Assembly: GCA_005116965.1 (NCBI GenBank) | Contig: SWDG01000025.1 | Span: forward strand, 361,883-425,882 | DNA: 64,000 bases | Reading direction: 5' to 3' | From: Nitrospira sp. | Lineage (GTDB): Bacteria; Nitrospirota; Nitrospiria; Nitrospirales; Nitrospiraceae | In this document: one piece after another, positions 44,714-53,694 of the stretch | Numbering within the stretch: position 1 is the stretch's first letter | Layout: every line of letters starts with the position of its first letter | The notes under the pieces: generated by a model | Told to the model about the DNA's origin: nothing | Seen by the model: only the letters and a program-made list of their open reading frames with translations | The model's database searches: none | Translations under genes and position numbers: made by a program

Positions 44714-46609
44714 ATGCTGTACGCCCTTATCCCACTCCTTCCGCTGACCGCTTTTTTGATCCTTGGCTTGGCTGGCCGGCACATCAATGTCCGTGCTCAC
44801 CTTGTTGCGGTTCCGGCGGTTATGTTGTCGCTCGCCTTGTCGATGGGGGCCTTTTTAGAAGTGGCTTCCGGCTCTGTCATTTCGTTTCCGCTCTATACCT
44901 GGTTGACATCCGGAACGCTGGACATTCACATCGGTCTTCATATCGACCGACTCACCGCCGTGATGCTCCTACTGGTCACCGGTGTCAGTTCGCTCGTACA
45001 CGTCTATACCATCGGTTACATGCATGGTGAACCAGGCTATGCCCGTTTCTTCGGCTACATCGCCTTGTTTACCTTTTCCATGTTGATGTTGGTGCTGGCC
45101 GACAACTTATTACAGCTCTTCGTGTTCTGGGAAGCCGTCGGACTCTGCTCGTATCTGTTGATCGGGCACTGGTACGAGCGTGCTTCTGCGTGTGCCGCCG
45201 CCACCAAGGCCTTTCTGGTCAATCGTGTAGGAGACTTCGGATTCATGCTGGGCCTTCTGCTCGTCTGGTACAGCTTTGGATCGCTGAACTACCTTGACAT
45301 CTTTCCTGCTCTCCATGAGGCGACTGATGTGACGATGAACCTCCTCGGCCCTTTCGGTGGAACATGGGAGGTTTCGGTCTTCACGCTCATCGCACTCTTA
45401 CTCTTCACTGGTGCGATCGGTAAGTCTGCCCAAGTTCCGCTCCACGTCTGGCTGCCTGATGCGATGGAGGGACCGACACCGATTTCGGCCCTCATTCACG
45501 CCGCCACAATGGTCACCGCCGGCGTCTTCATGGTGGCGCGTCTCGCCCCGATCTATAACCTTTCACCAACCGCGATGAGCGTGGTCGCGATTACAGGGGC
45601 GGCAACGATGGTCCTCGGCGCCACGATCGCGTTGACTCAGACCGACATCAAACGGGTCGTCGCGTATTCGACGGTCAGTCAGCTCGGGTACATGATCATG
45701 GCGTGCGGACTTGGGGCCTATGCGTCCGGCATGTATCACTTATTGACGCACGGCGCGTTCAAGGCCTTGCTGTTTTTAGGCTGCGGCTCTGTGATTATTG
45801 CCCTGCACCATGAGCAAGATATGAGGCACATGGGCGGTCTCAAAGACAAGTTACCGATCACCTACTGGACGTTTGTGGTTGGCTCGCTAGCGCTTGCCGG
45901 CTTTCCTCTGACGGCCGGCTTCTTTAGTAAGGATGACATCCTCGTGTCCGCCTGGTCGTCAGGCAACCTTGGCCGGACACTGACGCTCCTGGGTCTGCTG
46001 ACGGCGCTCCTGACCGCCTTCTACAGCTTCCGGCTTGTATTCGTGACCTTCTGGGGAACGTCCCATGTTGATCCGCACCATGCGGAGCACCTCCACGAGC
46101 CCTCACGGACAATCACAACACCGCTCATCATTCTCGCAGTTTTGAGCATTCTGACTGGTTATCTCGGCATCCCATCTTTCCTAGAACCCATTTTTTCAAC
46201 CGGGGGTGAACCCGCCGTCCCTCATGGCTCGGATGGGCTCATAATTATGGCAGCGGCGACAGCGATGGGTCTGATCGGCATGGCCGCCGCCTATTATGTG
46301 TATGTACTCAACCCGGATCTTCCGGAACGCTTGGCGCGACAGTGGGGCAGTCTCTATCGGGGCTCGTTGAACAAGTGGTATGTCGATGAGGTTTACGATT
46401 GCCTATTCGTACGACCAACACTTGCGGCAGCCTCCAAACTCTGGAAGCACGTTGATGTCCACGTGATCGATGGAACCGTTAACGGTATCGCGCGCGCTAT
46501 CACCTGGTGGGGATGGCTGTTACGACTGGTCCAGAGTGGGCAGACCCAGCACTATGCCTTGGCGATGGCGGTGGGGATCGTCGTGTTAACGGCGTATCTC
46601 CTTCTTTGA
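44714..46609 (+). CDS. nuoL: NADH-quinone oxidoreductase subunit L
   Basis: This 631-residue antiporter-like proton-pumping subunit has the typical LFVFWEAVGLCSYLLIGHWYER, AFLVNRVGDFGFMLG, GKSAQVPLHVWLPDAMEGPTPISALIHAATMVTAGVF, and the C-terminal lateral helix. Conserved Lys and Glu residues of the proton channel are present. The ATG at 44714 excludes the repeat-encoded leader. It is the most distal pump of the membrane arm. Confidence 0.96.
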   Translation: MLYALIPLLPLTAFLILGLAGRHINVRAHLVAVPAVMLSLALSMGAFLEVASGSVISFPLYTWLTSGTLDIHIGLHIDRLTAVMLLLVTGVSSLVHVYTIGYMHGEPGYARFFGYIALFTFSMLMLVLADNLLQLFVFWEAVGLCSYLLIGHWYERASACAAATKAFLVNRVGDFGFMLGLLLVWYSFGSLNYLDIFPALHEATDVTMNLLGPFGGTWEVSVFTLIALLLFTGAIGKSAQVPLHVWLPDAMEGPTPISALIHAATMVTAGVFMVARLAPIYNLSPTAMSVVAITGAATMVLGATIALTQTDIKRVVAYSTVSQLGYMIMACGLGAYASGMYHLLTHGAFKALLFLGCGSVIIALHHEQDMRHMGGLKDKLPITYWTFVVGSLALAGFPLTAGFFSKDDILVSAWSSGNLGRTLTLLGLLTALLTAFYSFRLVFVTFWGTSHVDPHHAEHLHEPSRTITTPLIILAVLSILTGYLGIPSFLEPIFSTGGEPAVPHGSDGLIIMAAATAMGLIGMAAAYYVYVLNPDLPERLARQWGSLYRGSLNKWYVDEVYDCLFVRPTLAAASKLWKHVDVHVIDGTVNGIARAITWWGWLLRLVQSGQTQHYALAMAVGIVVLTAYLLL

Positions 46610-46699
46610 GAGACCACGGATACGTAGACAGATTGACGTTGCGATGACTGATTTCACACGTTGCCGTTTGTGTTTGGCATCACTGATGTAGGAGTCCCG

Positions 46700-48289
46700 A
46701 TGACCGGCTTTCCGTGGCTCACATTACTGGTGGTCCTCCCGTTGGCCGGGGCCATTGCTGTCTTTGCGGTGAAGGAGCGCTCCGTCAAGGTTACGGCTCT
46801 CGCTGTAGCCATAGCAGACCTCCTGATCTCACTCCCGCTCTGGTGGTTGTTCGATGCGTCATCCGGTGAGATGCAGTTCATGGAATCGGCGCGGTGGATC
46901 CCATCGCTGTCCATCAATTATCGGCTTGGACTGGATGGAATCAGCCTCCCGCTCGTTCTCATGACGACGGTCCTGATGCCGCTCTGCATCCTGATCTCAT
47001 GGCACTCCATCGAGATCAGAATGCGGAGTTTCATGGCCATGCTGCTCATCATGGAAAGCGCCATGATCGGCGTGTTCACCGCGCTGGATTTCGTGCTGTT
47101 CTATGTCTTTTGGGAAGCGATGCTGATTCCGATGTACCTGTTGATCGGGATCTGGGGTGGGCCGAATCGTCTCTACGCCGCGATCAAATTCTTGCTCTAT
47201 ACTCTCGCCGGCAGTGTCTTGCTACTGGTCGCGATCCTAGTGCTGTATTTCCAGGGCGGCCATACGTTCGATATTGTTCAATTGAGTCAAGGCACCTATT
47301 CCAATTCGTTGCAATTCTGGCTCTTCCTCGCGTTCTTTGCCGCATTCGCCGTCAAAGTTCCCATGTTCCCCTTCCACACCTGGCTGCCAGACGCGCACGT
47401 GGAGGCACCCACAGCCGGCAGCGTCATCCTCGCCAGCGTCCTGCTCAAAATGGGCACCTATGGGTTTCTACGTTTCAGCCTGCCGATGTTGCCTGACGCC
47501 TCTCAAGCGTTTACGCCAGTGATGGTGGCGCTCTCCATTGTTGCCATCATCTATGGGGCCTACATGGCACTCGCTCAGTCCGACCTAAAAAAACTCATCG
47601 CCTATTCGAGTGTGAGCCACATGGGATTTGTCACGCTTGGCCTCTTTATGTTTAATATTCAAGGAATCGAAGGCGCCGTCATGCAGATGGTGAACCACGG
47701 CATCACCACTGGTGGACTCTTTCTCTGCGTTGGAATGATTTACGAACGCACCCATAGCCGACAGATCGCCGACAATACTGGACTCACCAAGCCGATGCCA
47801 CGGTATGCGACCTTCCTCGTCATTTTTTCATTGTCTTCATTGGGGTTGCCCGGCACGAACAGTTTCGTCGGAGAGTTTATGGTTCTTGCAGGCGCCTTCC
47901 TCTGGAGCAAGATCGCCACGGCCTTTGCGTTGTTGGGAATTATCCTGGCGGCAGCCTACTTGCTCTGGATGGTCCAACGTGTCGCCTTCGGCGTCCCCGA
48001 TCCGCATATGCTCCCGAAGCTTCGCGATGTGAACCTGCGTGAGATGATCACCGTGGTGCCACTGGTCGTCTTGATCTTCTTGATCGGGCTGTTCCCGAAC
48101 CCCATCCTGACTCGCATGCATCCCAGTGTGGAGAAAGTCATCGCGCGCGCCTTCCCGCCGTCGACTGAGCACGGGTCAGCCATGCGCCAGGCTGACCCGT
48201 TCTCTCCAACCGTGAAGCGGATCACCTCACCGACTGGACCAGCGTTTGGGCAAGGGGCGCAGGTCTCGCCGGAGGGCCAACCGCAATGA
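46700..48289 (+). CDS. nuoM: NADH-quinone oxidoreductase subunit M
   Basis: This 529-residue antiporter-like pump contains LFYVFWEAMLIPMYLLIGIWGG, KVPMFPFHTWLPDAHVEAPTAGSVILASVLLKMGTYGFLRF and the conserved SLKKLIAYSSVSHMG-like block. AGGAG lies 5 bases before the ATG at 46700, which removes a short leader. The C-terminus has a hydrophilic extension of about 40 residues after the last helix. Its stop overlaps the nuoN start by four bases. Confidence 0.96.
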   Translation: MTGFPWLTLLVVLPLAGAIAVFAVKERSVKVTALAVAIADLLISLPLWWLFDASSGEMQFMESARWIPSLSINYRLGLDGISLPLVLMTTVLMPLCILISWHSIEIRMRSFMAMLLIMESAMIGVFTALDFVLFYVFWEAMLIPMYLLIGIWGGPNRLYAAIKFLLYTLAGSVLLLVAILVLYFQGGHTFDIVQLSQGTYSNSLQFWLFLAFFAAFAVKVPMFPFHTWLPDAHVEAPTAGSVILASVLLKMGTYGFLRFSLPMLPDASQAFTPVMVALSIVAIIYGAYMALAQSDLKKLIAYSSVSHMGFVTLGLFMFNIQGIEGAVMQMVNHGITTGGLFLCVGMIYERTHSRQIADNTGLTKPMPRYATFLVIFSLSSLGLPGTNSFVGEFMVLAGAFLWSKIATAFALLGIILAAAYLLWMVQRVAFGVPDPHMLPKLRDVNLREMITVVPLVVLIFLIGLFPNPILTRMHPSVEKVIARAFPPSTEHGSAMRQADPFSPTVKRITSPTGPAFGQGAQVSPEGQPQ

Positions 48290-49752
48290 CCTTTTCAGCG
48301 GCAGATCTGTTTCTCGTTCTCCCAGAATTGTTGGTCGTCACGGCAGCCTGCATCGTGTTCGTGCTCGATCCGGTGCTGCGGGCATCCGACAAAGACGGCT
48401 TGGTCTGGCTGAGCCTGGGAACACTGGCCGTCTGCATGGGGTTGACGGCGTCCCAGATACAGGCTCCCGCCACAATCTTTAGCGGACTCGTCGTCATCGA
48501 TGCGTACGGAGCCTTCTGGAAACTGCTCCTCTACTTCGTCACCGGCCTGACCATTCTCCTCTCTCATTCCTACTTGAAGGAAGAGCAGCTGTACTTCGGC
48601 GAATATTACGGCTTTGTCTTGCTCGCCCTCTCCGGGATGATGGTCATGGTCTCGTCGGCTGATTTATTGACCCTCTATCTGGGCACCGAACTGATGTCCC
48701 TCTCGCTGTACGTCATGGCGGGCCTGAAGCGATCGGAACCTCGCTCATTGGAGGCCTCAGCCAAGTATTTCGTGTTGGGGGCTTTCTCCTCTGGAATCCT
48801 CCTCTACGGCATCTCCCTTCTCTATGGAGCGACCGGAAGCACCAGACTTCCGGAGATCGCCGCAGCGATCTCCGGCCGTAACCTGGACGATCCGCTCTTG
48901 TTGTTTGCCACGATCCTGCTCACGGTTGGATTCGGGTTTAAACTCGCCGTGGTGCCGTTTCACATGTGGACACCGGATGTCTATCAAGGCGCGCCGACCT
49001 CCGTCACCGCCTTCATGGCGGTCGCATCCAAAGCCGCAAGCTTCGGCGCATTCCTCAGAGTGTTCATAGAAGGGCTGGGTGGTCTGAAAGCCAATTGGTC
49101 TGCGATGTTCCTCCTGCTTTGCCTTGCTACCCTGATCTTGGGCAATGTCCTCGCACTGGTGCAGACGAATGTGAAACGCATGCTGGCCTACTCAAGCATT
49201 GCCCATGCCGGCTACGCGTTGATCGGTGTGGTTGCAACGGGACACATGGAAAACTCGTCCGGTATCGCCAGCGTACTGCTCTATCTCACGCTCTACGCAT
49301 TCATGACGTTTGGCGCGTTCGCCATCGTCGCCATGCTTCGCAAGGGCGGGATCGAGGGAGTAGACATCGAAGATTTCACCGGTCTTGCCAAACGACATCC
49401 TGTGGCTGCACTGCTCATGTTGATCTTTATGGTCTCGCTGGCAGGCATTCCTCCGACCGCAGGGTTTATTGGAAAACTGTATGTCTTTATGTCGGCAGTG
49501 GAAGCGGGCCTGCCCTGGTTGGCTGCCGTGGCGCTCATCTTTGCCGTCATCTCAGCCTATTATTACCTCAGGCTGGTGATGGTCATGTATATGCGCGAGC
49601 CGAGTGACCTGTCGAGCACGAGCCCTCGGATGGTCATGTCACCGGCTCTCTCTATCGTGCTGGCCTGCGCGGTGGCCGGGGTGGTGATCTTTGGGATCTA
49701 CCCCAACCCACTCGTGAACTTCGCCATGCACGCGGTATCGGCGCTCAAGTAA
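48286..49752 (+). CDS. nuoN: NADH-quinone oxidoreductase subunit N
   Basis: This 488-residue antiporter-like pump completes complex I. It has LTLYLGTELMSLSLYVMAGL, GFGFKLAVVPFHMWTPDVYQGAPTSVTAFMAVASKAASF and VKRMLAYSSIAHAGYALIG. The start overlaps nuoM by four bases, showing translational coupling. All 13 nuo genes are intact, so a working 14-subunit enzyme is expected. Confidence 0.97.
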   Translation: MTFSAADLFLVLPELLVVTAACIVFVLDPVLRASDKDGLVWLSLGTLAVCMGLTASQIQAPATIFSGLVVIDAYGAFWKLLLYFVTGLTILLSHSYLKEEQLYFGEYYGFVLLALSGMMVMVSSADLLTLYLGTELMSLSLYVMAGLKRSEPRSLEASAKYFVLGAFSSGILLYGISLLYGATGSTRLPEIAAAISGRNLDDPLLLFATILLTVGFGFKLAVVPFHMWTPDVYQGAPTSVTAFMAVASKAASFGAFLRVFIEGLGGLKANWSAMFLLLCLATLILGNVLALVQTNVKRMLAYSSIAHAGYALIGVVATGHMENSSGIASVLLYLTLYAFMTFGAFAIVAMLRKGGIEGVDIEDFTGLAKRHPVAALLMLIFMVSLAGIPPTAGFIGKLYVFMSAVEAGLPWLAAVALIFAVISAYYYLRLVMVMYMREPSDLSSTSPRMVMSPALSIVLACAVAGVVIFGIYPNPLVNFAMHAVSALK

Positions 49753-49788
49753 GACCGTTGTGGTTTACCGATCCGCGTGCGGAGCATC

Positions 49789-50634
49789 ATGACCGTCCTC
49801 CGCTTTCTGAGCGAGACATTGACCACCTTCTTGCGCCAGGGCTGCCCGAGCCTGGCGGCAGCCTTGGCCTTTTTCTCCTTACTCTCGCTCTTTCCTCTCG
49901 TCTTTCTTCTCCTGTATGGGATCAGCTTCCTGGTCAGCCAAAACATCATCGGCGAGCAATTCATCCTGAGCTTCCTGAAGGGTTTTCTGCCGTCATTGGG
50001 TGAACGATTGGCTGAAGAACTCCATCGGATCAGCGTATTAGAAGGTGTGCGCTGGCTGGTATTGCTGTCCTTCTTCTGGTTTGGAGGGCTCGTCTTTTAC
50101 GAGCTCGACTATGCACTCAACGTGGTATTTGAAAGCACCCAAAAGCGTCACCCGTTGATTTCTACCGCGATCTCCATAGCCCTGCTGGGGTCGACAGGAT
50201 TTTTATTGTTCCTCTCCTATGTCGCCACGCAGACCATCGCCTTTTTGACGGCCTATGCCCCGAAGCTGTGGGGGCTCGATCTCGTCGCCCTTGCCGCCCA
50301 CGATTTTCATCTCACCTACACGCTCCCCTTTTCCCTGGCATTCCTGACGGTGAGCCTGCTGTACCGCCTGGTGCCTCGCCGCCGCCCACGGTGGAGCCAC
50401 GCCATGGCAGGCGCGCTGACGTTCGGCCTGCTCTGGGTTTTGGCGAAGTTGCTGTTCGTCAGCTACAGCGACTATGCCACGGTGTACGCCAGGCTTTATG
50501 GATCGTTACTCGAGGTCGTGCTCTTATTACTCTGGGTCTATTATTCCGCCGGGCTCTTGCTGTTTGGTGGGATTATCGCCCGCAAGCTACAACAGGTCGC
50601 CCGTTTGTCACAGGCGCCCGCTGACAGTGGCTAG
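49789..50634 (+). CDS. YihY/BrkB-family membrane protein
   Basis: This 281-residue inner-membrane protein has six hydrophobic segments and the family pattern LRQGCPSLAAALAFFSLLSLFPLVFLLLYG plus GSLLEVVLLLLWVYYSAGLLLFGGIIA. The family was once annotated as ribonuclease BN, which is wrong for this fold; its role is unknown. GGAG lies 4 bases before the ATG at 49789. It follows nuoN by 36 bp and may ride on the same transcript. Confidence 0.85.
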   Translation: MTVLRFLSETLTTFLRQGCPSLAAALAFFSLLSLFPLVFLLLYGISFLVSQNIIGEQFILSFLKGFLPSLGERLAEELHRISVLEGVRWLVLLSFFWFGGLVFYELDYALNVVFESTQKRHPLISTAISIALLGSTGFLLFLSYVATQTIAFLTAYAPKLWGLDLVALAAHDFHLTYTLPFSLAFLTVSLLYRLVPRRRPRWSHAMAGALTFGLLWVLAKLLFVSYSDYATVYARLYGSLLEVVLLLLWVYYSAGLLLFGGIIARKLQQVARLSQAPADSG

Positions 50635-50676
50635 CCGAGACGGTGGAGCGTGATGACCGATGGTGCATCCCGCGAC

Positions 50677-51837
50677 TTAGCGGCTGGGAGAGCCCCGGAG
50701 CTGAAGATAACGCACGATGGCTGAATGGGTAACAAGTCCGACCATTTCTCCATCCTGCATGACCACTAAGCGACCCCACCCTTCACAGGCCATACGCTCC
50801 AGCGCATGCATCACAGGAATATCCGGCTCAATCACTAACGATTCCGAACGGGGGCGCATCACCTGCTCGACCCTGCGCCAGGGCCACAGCGACGGCGGAA
50901 CGCTCTGAATCTCAACCGTGGTGATGAGTCCCACCAGTCGCCCATCCTCTAACACTGGGAACCCGCCGTAGCCATAGGATTGGAAGTGCTGATTCACCGC
51001 CACATCCAACGTGCAATGCGACGGAATCGAGGTGACCGTCGTCGCCATGACATCCCGAATAGGGACCGTCGCCAGGGCCTGACGCATGACCGCATGGCGT
51101 CGACTCGCCAGGGCTGCAGAGAAGAGAAACATGCCGATGACGACAACCCACCCGCCGTTCGATGCCATCGACGTGGGCAATCCGCCGCTCGCGGACCCGT
51201 ACAGCATGACAAGGCCCGCCAGCCCAAGCATCACTCCAAACCCAAGGCCGACCCCTGCGGCTTGTTTGGTCGCTCGATAAAAATTGTTTCCCCATGCCCA
51301 GAGTCCCGCACGTAACATCCGTCCGCCGTCTAGTGGGAAACCTGGAATCATATTGAAGATCCCGATTTGCATATTCACGAAGCCCAGCAAGGCCCCAAGC
51401 ATGATCCACCCCTGGAGACCATGTTGCCGTTGCATCGTCTCCGCCAGCTCCACAACCACAAAGCAAAGACCGCCGATCACAAAGCTGACCGCCGGCCCGG
51501 CCAACGCGATGAGGAATTCAGCGCGGGGTGTGGGGGCTTCCTTCCGCATGTGTGCCACGCCGCCAAAAATAAACAGCGTAATCTTTTCAATCGGAATGCG
51601 GTAGTACAACGCAACGTAAGAATGGCCGAGCTCATGCAAGAGCACGGAGACGAATAATAGGATTGCTGCGAGCCCCCCCATAGCCCAATACCGTTCTGGA
51701 GTGAGCCCTGGCAAATTGTCCGGTAGATACCCAGTCGAGAGTGACCAGGTGACCAGGAGAAACACCACGAACCATGACGCATGGACGCGGATTGGAATTC
51801 CCAACGCGCGGCCGATTTCCCAGGAAGGTACCTGCAT
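50677..51837 (-). CDS. Site-2-type M50 metalloprotease with two CBS domains
   Basis: This 386-residue intramembrane protease has HELGH in VSVLLHELGHSYVAL (zinc ligands and catalytic Glu) and the third ligand in NMIPGFPLDGGRMLRAGLW. Six helices are followed by two CBS domains: VTSIPSHCTLDVAVNQHFQSYGYGGFPVLEDGRLVGLIT and SLVIEPDIPVMHALERMACEGWGRLVVMQDGEMVGLVT. CBS domains may sense adenine nucleotides. This is the SpoIVFB-like subgroup; the substrate is unknown. It lies convergent to the YihY gene. Confidence 0.9.
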   Translation of the reverse strand: MQVPSWEIGRALGIPIRVHASWFVVFLLVTWSLSTGYLPDNLPGLTPERYWAMGGLAAILLFVSVLLHELGHSYVALYYRIPIEKITLFIFGGVAHMRKEAPTPRAEFLIALAGPAVSFVIGGLCFVVVELAETMQRQHGLQGWIMLGALLGFVNMQIGIFNMIPGFPLDGGRMLRAGLWAWGNNFYRATKQAAGVGLGFGVMLGLAGLVMLYGSASGGLPTSMASNGGWVVVIGMFLFSAALASRRHAVMRQALATVPIRDVMATTVTSIPSHCTLDVAVNQHFQSYGYGGFPVLEDGRLVGLITTVEIQSVPPSLWPWRRVEQVMRPRSESLVIEPDIPVMHALERMACEGWGRLVVMQDGEMVGLVTHSAIVRYLQLRGSPSR

Positions 51838-51907
51838 TGACAACACCGTACCAGCGGAGTACGCAAAGGGTCAATTCTTCTCCACCGGTTCAGGTATACT
51901 AGCCCCT

Positions 51908-52624
51908 ATGCGACGACACGTTCTGCGACGCCTGCTGATCGGCGTACTGTTAGCCGCAACTCCAGGGCCATTCGTTCCAGTAGACGGTGTGGCTCAAGTG
52001 ATCAAGTCCGGTCCACGAATCTGCCCGGGCGTGGCGCTGACGTTCGATCTCTGTCCCGTGCGCAAGGGGTCCGGCTACGATCAGCCGTTGATGGACTATC
52101 TCATCGCACACCGGATCCCCGCCACATTCTTCATGTCCGGCAAGTGGATGGCCAAACATGAGCCAGAAGTGGACCATCTGCTAGGCATGGACTTTTTCGA
52201 AGTCGGGACGCATGGTGACGTCCACGCCCACCTTCCTATGCACGATGCCGATGAACAACGCACGGAGATCCTTGGCCCCGTGAAAGTCCTGCAAGACCAA
52301 TATGCCCATACGGCAACGTTGTTTCGGCCACCGTACGGCGAATACAACGACGTGACCGTTGCCGTGGTGCAGATGCTCGGTCTGCAGTTCATCCAATGGG
52401 ATATCGAATCGGGCGATCCAGATCCGACACTCTCGGCAGAACACATCTTGGCCAGAGTCACCAAGCGGACCAAGCCCGGCAGCATCATCGTCTTCCATGC
52501 GAACGGCAAGGGTAAACAGACGCGGCAGGTGATCGAGCAACTGGCAACAAAGGTGTTCCCTCAGAAGGGGCTCAAACCCATGACCGTCAGCGAACTGTTG
52601 AATTGTCAGTCTTTGACTCCATGA
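51908..52624 (+). CDS. Exported polysaccharide deacetylase-like protein
   Basis: This 238-residue protein has a signal peptide ending VDGVAQ and a NodB-type domain: ALTFDLCPVRKGSGYD, IPATFFMSGKWMA, VGTHGDVHAHLPM, RPPYGEYND and SIIVFHANG. These supply the His-His metal pair and the RPPYG motif. The usual TFDDG is TFDLC, so the second Asp, normally a metal ligand, is missing; TFDxC variants do exist in the superfamily. It may trim peptidoglycan or exopolysaccharide. Its stop overlaps the GNAT gene by four bases. Confidence 0.82.
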   Translation: MRRHVLRRLLIGVLLAATPGPFVPVDGVAQVIKSGPRICPGVALTFDLCPVRKGSGYDQPLMDYLIAHRIPATFFMSGKWMAKHEPEVDHLLGMDFFEVGTHGDVHAHLPMHDADEQRTEILGPVKVLQDQYAHTATLFRPPYGEYNDVTVAVVQMLGLQFIQWDIESGDPDPTLSAEHILARVTKRTKPGSIIVFHANGKGKQTRQVIEQLATKVFPQKGLKPMTVSELLNCQSLTP

Positions 52625-53100
52625 GCCAGCCAGTCATCCGGACGATGCAGGCAGACGATCGGGAAGCCGTGGTTCACCTCCTGGGCGAATCCGATCCCTG
52701 GAAGACACTCGGTTATACAAAAGATGATTGGAACCGCATCTTTTGTCCGACGCCTCAGGGACGAGACTGCTACGTGGCGGAACTTGACGGACGAGTGGCA
52801 GGCGTCGCCATCGTGAAGCAGAAGTTTCTCCTGGGCGATTATTTGGAACTGTTAGGCGTGGCTGAATGGGCTCGTCAGAAGGGAGTCGGTGGGCAGCTGT
52901 TGCGGCACATCGAGGAGCTCGTCTTTGAGCGGACCAAGAACCTCTTTGCCTGCGTGTCGGACTTTAATGAGTCCGCGAGAGCCTTCTACAAGAGACACGA
53001 CTATCAAGAAATCGGGCCTATGCCTAACTTCTTGATACCAGGGAGCGCGGAACTGTTGTTGCGGAAGACGGCGGGGCCTGTCAGAAGAAGAGGTCAGTAG
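52621..53100 (+). CDS. GNAT-family N-acetyltransferase
   Basis: This 159-residue protein shows the GNAT fold: IRTMQADDREAVVHLL, GRVAGVAIVKQKFLLGDYLELLGVAEWARQKGVGGQLLRHIEEL (acetyl-CoA loop QKGVGG) and SDFNESARAFYKRHDYQEIGPM. The substrate is unknown. The ATG overlaps the deacetylase stop by four bases, so the two are co-translated and may act on the same cell-wall sugar or peptide. Confidence 0.85.
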   Translation: MSQPVIRTMQADDREAVVHLLGESDPWKTLGYTKDDWNRIFCPTPQGRDCYVAELDGRVAGVAIVKQKFLLGDYLELLGVAEWARQKGVGGQLLRHIEELVFERTKNLFACVSDFNESARAFYKRHDYQEIGPMPNFLIPGSAELLLRKTAGPVRRRGQ

Positions 53101-53169
53101 TCATTGGTCATCGGTCAATGGTACATTCCAAACAGCAATCGCTCTTTTCATGACTATTGACCAATGACT
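53099..53169. repeat. Perfect 12-bp inverted repeat between GNAT and VOC genes
   Basis: AGTCATTGGTCA (53099-53110) and TGACCAATGACT (53158-53169) face each other across 47 bases. The right arm covers the VOC start codon, so the hairpin could hide or expose it. Confidence 0.6.
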
Positions 53170-53571
53170 GATTTGCGAGTCAAAAAACTCCTCCACACTC
53201 GCATGCGGGTCAGCGACTTGGATGAGACCATCCGGTTTTACACGACCGTCTTGGGCCTCGAGGTGATTGAACGGAAAACCTCCCCGCGCGGCTCACACCT
53301 CGCTTTTCTCAAGGTACCCAATAGCGACGAACTGATTGAACTAACCAGTTTCCCCCCAAGTGGGCCGGTGAAAGTTCAGGAAGATCTCGTTCATCTAGCC
53401 TTTGAAGTTGAGAGCCTCGACGAAACGATCGCCTCGCTTCAGGCACAGGGTGTCACGATCACCGATGGCCCCACGACAACCTCCTCCGGAAGCCGCTTCA
53501 TCTTCATTGATGCTCCCGACGGCTATGAGATTGAGCTCATCGAACGCCGAGCAGGAGTGATGATCGTCTAG
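53164..53571 (+). CDS. VOC/glyoxalase-family protein
   Basis: This 135-residue protein has two beta-alpha-beta-beta-beta units: TRMRVSDLDETIRFYTTVLGLEVIERK and VHLAFEVESLDETIASLQAQGV, ending FIDAPDGYEIELIER. Putative metal ligands are His in HTRM, Glu in IELTS, His in VHLAF and the late Glu of EIELIE, as in lactoylglutathione lyase. The exact reaction is not certain. The start lies inside an inverted repeat arm. Confidence 0.82.
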   Translation: MTDLRVKKLLHTRMRVSDLDETIRFYTTVLGLEVIERKTSPRGSHLAFLKVPNSDELIELTSFPPSGPVKVQEDLVHLAFEVESLDETIASLQAQGVTITDGPTTTSSGSRFIFIDAPDGYEIELIERRAGVMIV

Positions 53572-53694
53572 CTTCCAACACATACAGACTCCCCACTTTC
53601 ATGCTCCACGCACATTGACGATGTGACTCCCTCCGAAGTACCTTCTTCTCATCAACATACCGTGTGAATTTTCTGAATCAGGAGGACCGCTGAG

